Origin: an uncultured Oscillospiraceae bacterium
GTDB taxonomy: Bacteria; Bacillota; Clostridia; Oscillospirales; Oscillospiraceae
DNA length: 12,889 bases
Direction of reading: 5' to 3'
NCBI GenBank assembly: GCA_910587255.1
Contig: CAJUKT010000089.1
Coordinates: 1 to 12,889, forward strand
The notes under the pieces are model-generated. The model was not told where the DNA came from and searched no databases. It was given only the letters and a program-made list of their open reading frames with translations. A program made the translations under genes and the position numbers. Of this stretch, positions 6,488 through 12,853 are shown piece after piece. Positions within the stretch are counted from its first letter, which is position 1. The number at the start of each line of letters is the position of its first letter.

Positions 6488-6688
6488 AGCTTGCTGAAAA
6501 AGCCTCGCAGAGTTCGCGCCCGCAGGCGCGAAGAAAATGAAATCCGTTTTCCCCGGCGACCTGTGCGTCGGGGAAAACACTTCTCGGCCGAACAGTGTGC
6601 GAGTTGGCCGCCTCAGGCGGACAACGAGTGCGCGCATGAGGCCGCAGCTTTCCCCGTCGGAAAAGGCAACGCCTTTCCCGACGGACTG
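6488..6688 (-). repeat. Hairpin-rich intergenic island between duplicated terminator stems
   Basis: This 201-bp non-coding stretch is built almost entirely from inverted repeats: GTTCGCGCC/GGCGCGAA (6512-6532), GTTTTCCCC/GGGGAAAAC (6547-6579), GTTGGCCGCC/GGCGGACAAC (6604-6626) and a 14-base pair of arms CCGTCGG-AAAGGC with one mismatch (6656-6685). The open frame that runs through it lacks a ribosome site and has a biased, repeat-derived composition, so I do not call it a gene. It could be a structured RNA tail of the acetyltransferase transcript, a processed small RNA, or a non-autonomous palindromic mobile element. I cannot name a known family. Confidence 0.5.
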
Positions 6689-6717
6689 AGGGCCCCGCGG
6701 CACGCCGCAGGGCCCTG
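6689..6717 (-). repeat. Second, exact copy of the terminator stem
   Basis: These 29 bases are identical to 6459-6487, at an offset of 230 bp. The copy lies 25 bases after the acetyltransferase stop on the minus strand and can fold into the same stem, but is followed by CAGTCC instead of a T-run. The pair flanks the hairpin island, consistent with insertion of that island into or beside the terminator with a long duplication, or with an element that carries the stem at both ends. Confidence 0.8.
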
Positions 6718-6742
6718 CTCTGTCCTTTGGGGACGCGCGCCG

Positions 6743-7693
6743 TCAGCCCTCCAGCGGGCAGGCCAGCATGGTCCCCAGCTCCACCTCAAAGCCCAGGGCG
6801 CGGTACATTCCCACGTCCCCGGCGGAGCAGCCCACCGTCAGGCTGGCCATCCCCCGCTCCCGGCACCAGCCCTGGGCCGCCCGGGCCAGCAGCCGCGCCG
6901 CGCCCTGGCGGCGGAAGGGGGGCTCCACGTAGAAGTCGTCGAACACCCCGGTCTCCCCGCAGGCAAAGGTGGAGAAGCAAGGGGAAACCGAGCACATGCC
7001 CACCGCCCGCGTCCCCCGCAGGGCCAGGAAGAAGGCGATCCTCCCCGCCCGGACAGCATCGGCCAGCCGCTCCTTTTTCTCCCCAGTGAGGGGCTCCTCC
7101 CGGATCTCGGCCAGAAAGCTGTTTTCCAGCTTGAGGAGCTGCCAGCCCAGCTCCGGGCCGTCCGGGTCCGTCAGCCGCTCCACCCGGAGGGGCAGCGCCT
7201 CCTCCGGCGGCAGCAGCATACAGGGATTGCCCCACTCGTCCGTCCCGTTGGGGGCAAAGCCCAGGGCGGCCCAGAACCGCCTGCGCGGCTCCTCTTCGGC
7301 GTTGAGCTCGAAGTAGGACGCGCCCCGCGCCCCCGCCCAGGCCAGCAGCGCCCGGGCGCAGGCCGTGCCCGTGCCGCCGCCCCGGAGCTCCGGCTCCACC
7401 CAGAACTCCATGATGAACCACTTGCCGTCCTCGCTGGGAAAGGACGCGGGCATGGCATAGCCGATCTCCGCGCCGCTGCGCAGGAAGGCCAGATAGTACA
7501 GCCGGTCCACAGGCCGGTCATGGCGCTTCCCGATGGCCCCGCGGTACTCCTCCCCCAGGAAGTAGTCCAGAGACTCCTCCCGGTCAGGCTCCCCCTCCGG
7601 GAACATGTCCCGGCGGAAGTAGGCGTGCAGCTTTTCCCAAAAGCGGGCGGTCTCCTCCTGTGTGGTCAGCTCCTTGATGGTGATTTCGCTCAT
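6743..7693 (-). CDS. Tandem GNAT-family N-acetyltransferase
   Basis: A 316-residue cytoplasmic protein with two GNAT modules. The first (about 1-155) has the acetyl-CoA loop ELRGGGTGTACARALL (102-117) and the usual end motif RRRFWAALGF (137-146). The second (about 167-316) has FRRQGAARLLARAA (260-273) and MYRALGFE (296-303). Both modules keep the loop glycines, so either or both may be active. Substrate is unknown; family members acetylate antibiotics, polyamines, peptides or protein N-termini. AGGAGG is eight bases before the ATG, with a leader peptide and attenuator-like RNA just upstream. That arrangement recalls inducible resistance genes and hints at an antibiotic or stress substrate, but this is inference. 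The transcript probably ends at 6456-6487. Confidence 0.88.
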   Translation of the reverse strand: MSEITIKELTTQEETARFWEKLHAYFRRDMFPEGEPDREESLDYFLGEEYRGAIGKRHDRPVDRLYYLAFLRSGAEIGYAMPASFPSEDGKWFIMEFWVEPELRGGGTGTACARALLAWAGARGASYFELNAEEEPRRRFWAALGFAPNGTDEWGNPCMLLPPEEALPLRVERLTDPDGPELGWQLLKLENSFLAEIREEPLTGEKKERLADAVRAGRIAFFLALRGTRAVGMCSVSPCFSTFACGETGVFDDFYVEPPFRRQGAARLLARAAQGWCRERGMASLTVGCSAGDVGMYRALGFEVELGTMLACPLEG

Positions 7694-7701
7694 TTTGACA
7701 T

Positions 7702-7743
7702 CCTCCTAAAAATATTGGAGGGTCAGATGCCGTGGTCCCTCCA
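7702..7743 (-). promoter_or_regulatory. Attenuator-like RNA controlling the acetyltransferase ribosome site
   Basis: On the minus strand, TGGAGGG inside the 12-codon leader (7737-7743) can pair perfectly with CCCTCCA (7716-7722), followed by AATATTTTT: a terminator-like stem. The same CCTCC (7717-7721) can instead pair with the acetyltransferase Shine-Dalgarno AGGAGG (7702-7707) across a 10-base loop. The two pairings exclude each other. One hides the ribosome site; the other exposes it or terminates. This is the geometry of translation or transcription attenuation by ribosome stalling, as in erm and cat leaders. The pairings are seen in the sequence; the regulation is inferred. Confidence 0.5.
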
Positions 7744-7761
7744 CTCACGGTTCGTTTTCAT
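7723..7761 (-). CDS. Putative 12-residue leader peptide MKTNREWRDHGI
   Basis: This very short frame has a good AAGGAG site ten bases before its ATG and a TGA stop. It ends 30 bases before the acetyltransferase ATG. Codons 7-9 contain one arm of the mutually exclusive stems at 7702-7743, so a ribosome on this frame would disrupt the first stem. That placement is typical of stalling leader peptides that regulate antibiotic-resistance and some biosynthetic genes. The peptide has a single Trp and three charged clusters, but no run of one amino acid as in biosynthetic attenuators. I do not recognise it as a known stalling peptide. Chance occurrence is possible. Confidence 0.45.
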   Translation of the reverse strand: MKTNREWRDHGI

Positions 7762-7790
7762 AAAAACCACGCTCCTTCGTGTCAGATTTC

Positions 7791-7876
7791 AGAAGCTGTA
7801 CCAATAGCCGAAGTATGCAGACTGGCGGCAATTTGCGCCGCAAGGATGTGTGCTGGGGTCTATTGGTTCAGCTTCT
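7791..7876 (-). other. Long inverted repeat upstream of the leader peptide
   Basis: AGAAGCTGTACCAATAG (7791-7807) and CTATTGGTTCAGCTTCT (7860-7876) are complementary at 16 of 17 positions and enclose 52 bases. The enclosed part has its own stem GCGGC/GCCGC (about 7825-7841). On the minus strand it would fold at the start of the acetyltransferase leader RNA, between the apbE terminator and the leader peptide. No T-tract follows on either strand, so it is not a terminator. It may be a regulatory RNA domain or a small MITE-like insertion. No convincing promoter for this transcript is visible in 7762-7890. Confidence 0.55.
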
Positions 7877-7886
7877 CAGGACAAAT

Positions 7887-7930
7887 AAAAACCGCCGGAG
7901 CCCGGGCGCCCCCATCGGAACCGGCGCCCG
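7887..7930 (-). terminator. Intrinsic terminator of the dCMP deaminase-apbE operon
   Basis: On the minus strand CGGGCGCC (7923-7930) pairs with GGCGCCCG (7903-7910). An alternative CGCCGG/CCGGCG pairing ends right at GTTTTTATTT. It lies about 45 bases after the apbE stop. Confidence 0.75.
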
Positions 7931-7973
7931 CGGTCTCCCGCAGCTTTTATGATAGCATTCAGCCCCCGCCCTG

Positions 7974-9034
<1,061 letters not shown>

Positions 9035-9038
<4 letters not shown>

Positions 9039-9523
9039 TGCAGCGCCTCCGGGATGGAGTCGTCCCGCTCAATCCACTCCCGCTCCACGTCCACCACCCG
9101 GTACTGCTCCGCGGTGTCCCGGATGACCACCCGGGCGATGCCCGCGTTGATGATGAGGCGGCGACACATGGAGCAGGAGGTGGAGTTGGGGATGAGCGCC
9201 CCTGTCTCCGGGTCCCGGCACACCATGTACAGCGTGGCCCCCAGCACCTCCCGCCGGGGGGCGGAGATGATGGCGTTAGCCTCGGCGTGGACGGAGCGGC
9301 ACAGCTCGTACCGCTCCCCGGAGGGGATGTTCAGGGCCTCCCGGGCGCAGTAGCCCAAATCGCCGCAGTTCCTCCGCCCCCGGGGCGCGCCGTTGTAGCC
9401 GGAGGAGACGATCTCATCGTCCTGCACGATGATGGCCCCGTAGTGGCGGCGCATACAGGTGGAGCGCTCCAAAACGGTTCCGGCGATGTCCAGATAGTAG
9501 TTGGTCTTGTCGATGCGGGCCAT
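9035..9523 (-). CDS. Deoxycytidylate (dCMP) deaminase, ComEB type
   Basis: A 162-residue zinc enzyme of the cytidine/deoxycytidylate deaminase family. It converts dCMP to dUMP, feeding thymidylate synthesis. The active-site motif HAE is at 79-81 (SVHAEANAI) and the zinc-binding Cys pair at 117 and 120 (TSCSMC). The dCMP-specific GYNGAPRG is at 42-49. The frame is open further upstream, but the ATG at 9523 has AAGGGGG seven bases upstream and begins the family-typical sequence, and the longer version would overlap another gene. It is first in a two-gene operon; its stop overlaps the apbE start. In B. subtilis the homologue is called comEB, but no competence genes are nearby here, so I leave the symbol empty. 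Confidence 0.93.
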
Positions 9524-9553
9524 CGGGATTCCCCCTTTTTTGTTTCTGCGGCA

Positions 9554-9582
9554 AGTATACCATTTCCGCCCTCCCGCCGCAA
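9554..9582 (-). promoter_or_regulatory. Promoter of the dCMP deaminase-apbE operon
   Basis: On the minus strand, TTGCGG (9577-9582) and TATACT (9554-9559) are 17 bases apart, with TGG before the -10 (extended element). The implied start is near 9547, about 24 bases before the ATG. It fits within the 67-bp gap after the DUF2812 gene. Confidence 0.65.
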
Positions 9583-9590
9583 CGGGAAAA

Positions 9591-10949
9591 TCACAGCGGC
9601 CCCCGGCCCAGCTTCTCGGCCACCACCGCCATCTGGGCGGATGTGGGGGGCCGCTCCGCGTCAAATTCGATCTCCACAATGCGCCCCGGGTAGCACAGCA
9701 GATAGGTATTCCCGGCTCCGGAGGTCCGGCTGGTCCATTGGTACGCCTCCGCCGCCCCCCAGGGGGCGGGGTCGGCGCTCTGATAGAGGTATCCCTCGCC
9801 CTCCGGCAGGTTCCTGTTCCAGCTGTCCGTCCGGTCCCTAACCACGGCGTCCCGGCAAAGGCCATAGAGGAAAGGGGCCTTTACCACGATGACGGTATAC
9901 CGCACGCTGGGGCCCTTGGCCATCCCCTGGCGCCGCAGGGGGTACTGGTGGGCCTCCAGGCGGGCCAGCAGGGGGGACTGGCTGAAATTCAGGCCCTGCC
10001 TGTAGTCAAAATCCCCATCCGCCAGATCCCCCGCCGTCAGGGGCAGCTCCTCGGCCCCGGGCTGGGGGCTGCTGATCAGGGCCCTCACCACGCCCCAGGA
10101 GACAAGCGCCGTAAACAGAAGGGACAGGGCCACACAGGCGGCCAGGGTGGCCCTCCGGCTGGCCTTGGCGGACACCCCGGCCCCCTTCAGCAGCCGCCGG
10201 ACGCCCAGGATGGCGGCAATCAGCCCCACCGATCCCAGCACAGCCGCCGCCATCACGCCGCCCAGGCCGCCCCGGAGGTAGGACAGGCTCCACACCAGCC
10301 CCGCCAGCACCACCGTCAGGGCCAACATCTGGAGTGCCGGGTGGCTTTTGGTGGCCAGGAACTCCCCCCGCGCCGCCGCCCGCAGCGCCCCGTGCCGCCA
10401 GCGGAAGTAGGTGATGAGATCCACCCCCTCCACCAAAATCAGCACGGGCCAGCACACAAGGGAAAACAGGGAGAGGGAGCTTGACAGGGTGGCCACGGGA
10501 TCGTCAGCCAGCCGCCACAGGAACTGGCAGAAGTTCAGCACCCCCACCCCCAGCAGCAGGAAATTGCTCAGCAGGAAGGTCTTTTTCGCCGACTGGTGGA
10601 TGGCCTCCACCTCCAGCGCCGGGTCGGTGTCGATGGGCACCGGGTTTTCCTGTTCGTTGCAGAACACCTGGAGCTGGCCCGACGCCCCCGCCAGCACCCA
10701 GCCCGCGTGGGCGCACATGCTATAGAACTCCTCCTGCCCCTCCGAGGGGCCGGGGTCGTAGACGGTGGCCTTGGGGAAATAGCACACGCAGAAGCGGAGG
10801 GTTTTGGGCTCGATCCGCCGGTAGTGCCAGAAAAGCTGGCCGATTTCACACAAAAGCCAGCCCCGCTGCGCCATCCGGGCCAGGTGGCGCTCCAGCCCGG
10901 TGCGGTCATAAAAGGAAAACAGCTCCATGCGGCGTTTGGTCTCTTTCAT
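9591..10949 (-). CDS. DUF2812 domain membrane protein, partner of PadR regulator
   Basis: A 452-residue protein. The N-terminal DUF2812 domain (about 8-115) has the typical YDRTGLERHLARMAQRGWLL opening and the later W-V-L-A element (84-87). Four or five hydrophobic segments follow (about 124-145, 154-180, 205-223, 230-253, 267-291), then a soluble C-terminal domain of about 155 residues, probably on the other face of the membrane. Genes for DUF2812 proteins are very often paired with PadR repressors, as here: the ATG is five bases after the padR stop, with its GGAG site inside the end of padR. The biochemical role of the family is not established; envelope-stress sensing or regulator modulation are suggestions only. 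An upstream in-frame start at 11000 was rejected because it overlaps padR. Confidence 0.88.
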   Translation of the reverse strand: MKETKRRMELFSFYDRTGLERHLARMAQRGWLLCEIGQLFWHYRRIEPKTLRFCVCYFPKATVYDPGPSEGQEEFYSMCAHAGWVLAGASGQLQVFCNEQENPVPIDTDPALEVEAIHQSAKKTFLLSNFLLLGVGVLNFCQFLWRLADDPVATLSSSLSLFSLVCWPVLILVEGVDLITYFRWRHGALRAAARGEFLATKSHPALQMLALTVVLAGLVWSLSYLRGGLGGVMAAAVLGSVGLIAAILGVRRLLKGAGVSAKASRRATLAACVALSLLFTALVSWGVVRALISSPQPGAEELPLTAGDLADGDFDYRQGLNFSQSPLLARLEAHQYPLRRQGMAKGPSVRYTVIVVKAPFLYGLCRDAVVRDRTDSWNRNLPEGEGYLYQSADPAPWGAAEAYQWTSRTSGAGNTYLLCYPGRIVEIEFDAERPPTSAQMAVVAEKLGRGPL

Positions 10950-10954
10950 TTCGC

Positions 10955-11269
10955 TCACTCCTCTCCAAAGGCCAGGCGGTAGTCCTCCGCCTGGGCGCAC
11001 AGGCGCTCGTACTCCCGGCGCAGGGTATCCCGGCCGAAATCCGTCAGCAGGTAGCTGCGCCTGCGGCCCTCCACCTTGGTCACCCGGATCATCCCCGCCT
11101 GCGCAAACTGCTCCAGCAGGTTATACAGCGTGCCGGAGCCCACGTTCACCCGCCCCTGGGTGATGGCGGGCACCATGTCCAGAATGTCCATGCCGCAGCA
11201 CTCCTCCCGCAGGCACAAAAGGATGTAGAACATCTGCTCCGTCAGGGTCTGGAATTTTGCCCTGGGCAT
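10955..11269 (-). CDS. PadR family transcriptional regulator
   Basis: A 104-residue winged-helix repressor of the small PadR subfamily (single C-terminal dimerisation helix). The DNA-binding part spans about residues 8-80. QMFYILLCLREECCGMDIL, VNVGSGTLYNLLEQFAQAGMI and GRRRSYLLTDFG are the characteristic PadR blocks (helix 1, recognition helix, wing). The ATG at 11269 has an AGGGGG site nine bases upstream. An open frame continues to 11383 but crosses the promoter, so the shorter start is right. It is first gene of an operon with the DUF2812 gene. Two CTCGA-NNN-TCGAG dyads on its own promoter imply autorepression. The inducing ligand is unknown. Confidence 0.93.
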   Translation of the reverse strand: MPRAKFQTLTEQMFYILLCLREECCGMDILDMVPAITQGRVNVGSGTLYNLLEQFAQAGMIRVTKVEGRRRSYLLTDFGRDTLRREYERLCAQAEDYRLAFGEE

Positions 11270-11287
11270 GGCCCCGCCCCCTCTATT

Positions 11288-11300
11288 CTCGATATTCGAG
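11288..11300. promoter_or_regulatory. PadR operator 2 (downstream of the start site)
   Basis: CTCGATATTCGAG, a 5-3-5 dyad, lies at about +6 to +18 of the padR transcript. It is the exact reverse complement of operator 1 at 11321-11333, with centres 33 bp apart, about three helical turns, so both sites face the same side of the DNA. Confidence 0.75.
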
Positions 11301-11312
11301 TATTCTGTCCCC

Positions 11313-11341
11313 ATTATATTCTCGAATATCGAGTTTGTCAA
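11313..11341 (-). promoter_or_regulatory. Perfect-consensus promoter of the padR operon
   Basis: On the minus strand TTGACA (11336-11341) and TATAAT (11313-11318) are exactly 17 bases apart. Both hexamers are perfect, so the promoter should be very strong unless repressed. The spacer is almost entirely filled by operator 1. Confidence 0.93.
11321..11333. promoter_or_regulatory. PadR operator 1 (within the promoter spacer)
   Basis: CTCGAATATCGAG fills the 17-base spacer between the perfect -35 and -10 boxes of the padR promoter. A bound PadR dimer here would block RNA polymerase directly. TCGA-centred dyads of this kind are common for PadR proteins of Clostridia. Confidence 0.8.
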
Positions 11342-11411
11342 TAGCCACAAGGGAAATCCTTCCGGCGGGGGCCGGGCGGGCACAATTCACATTTTGTTTA
11401 CGGTTACCCCA

Positions 11412-11440
11412 TTGACTAGGACATTTGGGAGCGCTATCAT
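11412..11440 (+). promoter_or_regulatory. Promoter of the zinc-ribbon membrane-protein gene
   Basis: TTGACT (11412-11417) and TATCAT (11435-11440) are 17 bases apart on the plus strand. The implied start near 11447 gives a 43-nt leader. The region is divergent from the padR promoter, about 70 bp away. Confidence 0.8.
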
Positions 11441-11489
11441 AGTACTATTCAAAATCCCGAAACCCGGTCTCCCTAGGAGGTGAGCGCCC

Positions 11490-11885
11490 ATGATCCGCCG
11501 CTATATGACCCGCTTTATGACCGGGCGCTACGGGGGCGACCAGCTGAACCTGCTGCTCATCGCCCTGTATGTGATTCTCTATGTGGTGTTCCTGTTCACC
11601 CGGATGCTGGTTTTTGAGCTGCTGGCGCTGATCCTGGTGATCGCCAGCCTGTACCGCTCCCTGTCCCGGAACCTGGACCGCCGCCGGGCGGAGAACGCCA
11701 GGTTCCTCCAGGCCGTCCGGCCGGCGCTGCGCCGGTGGAGCGCCTTCCGCGCCCGGGCCCACGACAGGGAGCACCGCTACTTCAAGTGCCCCAACTGCGG
11801 GCAGCAGATGCGGGTGCCCCGGGGCAAGGGGCGCATCACCGTCCACTGCCGGTCCTGTGGCGCAGTCTTTGAGGAAAAAAGCTGA
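11490..11885 (+). CDS. Membrane protein with C-terminal zinc ribbon
   Basis: A 131-residue protein with two adjacent hydrophobic helices (about 19-37 and 39-55), a basic linker rich in Arg (56-95), and a C-terminal zinc ribbon with four Cys (100, 103, 120, 123) in CPNCGQQMRVP and CRSCG. Topology by the positive-inside rule puts both the N-terminus and the zinc ribbon in the cytoplasm. I know the layout from small conserved proteins of gut Clostridia without an assigned role, and give no function. The ribosome site AGGAGGTGA is six bases before the ATG. It has its own promoter, and a terminator at 11969-12003. Confidence 0.85.
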   Translation: MIRRYMTRFMTGRYGGDQLNLLLIALYVILYVVFLFTRMLVFELLALILVIASLYRSLSRNLDRRRAENARFLQAVRPALRRWSAFRARAHDREHRYFKCPNCGQQMRVPRGKGRITVHCRSCGAVFEEKS

Positions 11886-11968
11886 GCTCGGGGATAGCCC
11901 CGCCCACTCTCCCGTCCCCCATGGGGCGAGGCCCCGCCTTGCGGGGGATCTGCCCTGGAAAAAGCAGC

Positions 11969-12003
11969 AGCGCCCCCTGCCTGTGCGGCGGGGGGCGCTT
12001 TTG
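11969..12003 (+). terminator. Intrinsic terminator after the zinc-ribbon gene
   Basis: AGCGCCCCC (11969-11977) pairs perfectly with GGGGGCGCT (11991-11999) and is followed by TTT. The 83 bases between the gene and this stem contain further C/G-rich pairings (for example about 11925-11945) but no gene. Confidence 0.85.
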
Positions 12004-12025
12004 TCGTGTCCTCGGAAAAAAGTTG

Positions 12026-12054
12026 TTTACTTTACCTCTTTCGTGTGCTAAAAT
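12026..12054 (+). promoter_or_regulatory. Promoter of the YerC-type regulator gene
   Basis: TTTACT (12026-12031) and TAAAAT (12049-12054) are 17 bases apart, with TGC before the -10 forming an extended element. The implied start is near 12061, giving a leader of about 25 nt. Confidence 0.7.
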
Positions 12055-12085
12055 AGTGGCGATTGAGGATCAGGAGGGACCGTTT

Positions 12086-12385
12086 ATGCCAAAAACTTCC
12101 AACAAGGAGCGAAGTATGGCGCTTTATGAGAGCGTCCTGGAGCTGAAAAGCCTGGAGGAGTGCATCGCTTTCTTTGACGACCTGTGCACTGTGGGCGAGC
12201 TGCGGGCCATGGAGCAGCGCTACGACGTGGCCTGCCTGCTGGACGACGGGCTGGTGTACACCGAGATCCTGGAAAAGACCGGGGCCAGCTCGGCCACCAT
12301 CAGCCGGGTGAACCGTATTTTCTCCTTCGGCGCGGGGGGCTTCCGCGCCATGATCGAGCGGCGGAAACAGCGGCGGGCGCAGTGA
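12086..12385 (+). CDS. YerC/YecD family TrpR-like DNA-binding protein
   Basis: A 99-residue cytoplasmic helical protein of the TrpR-like superfamily. Typical blocks are LYESVLELKSLEECIAFFDDL, CTVGELRAMEQRYDVACLL and the helix-turn-helix TEILEKTGASSATISRVNRI, followed by GAGGFRAMIERR. The family is widespread in Firmicutes; its target genes are not well defined and tryptophan binding should not be assumed. The ATG at 12086 has AGGAGG eight bases upstream; earlier in-frame codons lie before the promoter and are rejected. It is monocistronic, with a terminator about 20 bases after the stop. Confidence 0.92.
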   Translation: MPKTSNKERSMALYESVLELKSLEECIAFFDDLCTVGELRAMEQRYDVACLLDDGLVYTEILEKTGASSATISRVNRIFSFGAGGFRAMIERRKQRRAQ

Positions 12386-12406
12386 GCCCCCCGCCCGTTC
12401 CGCGTG

Positions 12407-12435
12407 AAACGCGCCCGGATGATCCGGGCGCGTTT
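12407..12435 (+). terminator. Intrinsic terminator of the YerC-type gene
   Basis: AAACGCGCCCGGA (12407-12419) and TCCGGGCGCGTTT (12423-12435) form a perfect 13-bp stem around TGA, ending in TTT and GTCT. The A/T ends are symmetric, so it may work in both directions. Confidence 0.85.
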
Positions 12436-12502
12436 GTCTACGCAGCGTAGGTGGACGACCCCCATCCCCTGTGGTATGGTGTGTGGAAAAGGAGTGAACG
12501 CT

Positions 12503-12640
12503 ATGAACAGCTATGTCACAGGGGAGACCATCCGGCATTTGCGCGCCCAGCGGCGCATGACCCAAGAGCAGCTGGCGGAAACGCTGGGCGTCACCGGCAA
12601 GGCCGTCTCAAAGTGGGAGACGGGAGTTTCCCATAGTTAA
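12503..12640 (+). pseudogene. XRE-family HTH regulator, truncated to the N-terminal 45 codons
   Basis: A good AAGGAG site eight bases upstream of the ATG opens a typical XRE/Cro helix-turn-helix: IRHLRAQRRMTQEQLAETLGVTGKAVSKWETG (10-41). In this family the sequence should continue with a P-D after the recognition helix and then several more helices. Here GVSHS and a stop follow, and the downstream DNA has a different, AT-richer character with an oriT-like signal. I read this as a regulator gene interrupted by a mobile element at about 12625-12635. The remaining fragment has helices 1-3 of the HTH but lacks its last helix and any C-terminal domain, so it is unlikely to be functional. A naturally short protein is a less likely alternative. 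Confidence 0.7.
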
Positions 12641-12643
12641 AGA

Positions 12644-12678
12644 TAAGGGCGCAATTATACACCACCCAGAGGTTGGTG
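12644..12678 (-). other. oriT: Candidate transfer origin nic region, IncQ/MOBQ type
   Basis: On the minus strand CACCAACC and GGGTGGTG (7 of 8 pairs, 3-base loop; 12660-12678) are followed by TATAATTGCGCCCTTA. The core TAATTGCGCCCTTA (12644-12657) differs at one position from the TAAGTGCGCCCTTA core I recall for pSK41/pGO1-type plasmids, and it shares TGCG-CCCT with RSF1010. The order, hairpin then about ten bases then the TGCG/CCCT cleavage point, also fits that family. Recall of the consensus is from knowledge, not a search. Confidence 0.6.
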
Positions 12679-12802
12679 CATTGCGTTCTCCGAAGGCTCC
12701 TCGCCGGAGGGCTTTGATTTTCCGCAGTCATGGTCTGCTCCAAATCATACAGGGGACGCTACGCTTCCCCTGCGCTGGCTGCCGCCAGCTACCCTTTTGT
12801 GG

Positions 12803-12853
12803 ACTTGCCATCTGGGGACACCTTGCAATGCAAGCTGTTCCCAGCCGACAAGT
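12803..12853. other. 51-bp extended dyad within the mobile-element edge
   Basis: The sequence is symmetric about 12828: ACTTG, four unpaired bases, CTGGGGACA, one base, CTTGC, AAT, GCAAG, one base, TGTTCCCAG, four unpaired bases, CAAGT. All but one of the 19 arm positions pair. No T-run follows directly, so it is more likely a protein-binding site (auxiliary mobilization protein or regulator) or an RNA structure than a terminator. Confidence 0.65.

Noticed and set aside
6242..6703. Minus-strand open frame of 153 codons in the hairpin island
   Set aside because: No ribosome site, crosses a terminator stem and the rny promoter, and its sequence derives from inverted repeats. It is better explained as non-coding repeat.
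6437..7807. Plus-strand open frame of 456 codons across the repeat island and acetyltransferase
   Set aside because: It is antisense to the GNAT gene and reads through two terminator stems; proline, arginine and glycine-rich shadow sequence.
9524..9865. N-terminal extension of the dCMP deaminase
   Set aside because: It overlaps the DUF2812 gene and its own promoter and is Arg/Gly/Pro-rich; the ATG at 9523 has a clear ribosome site.
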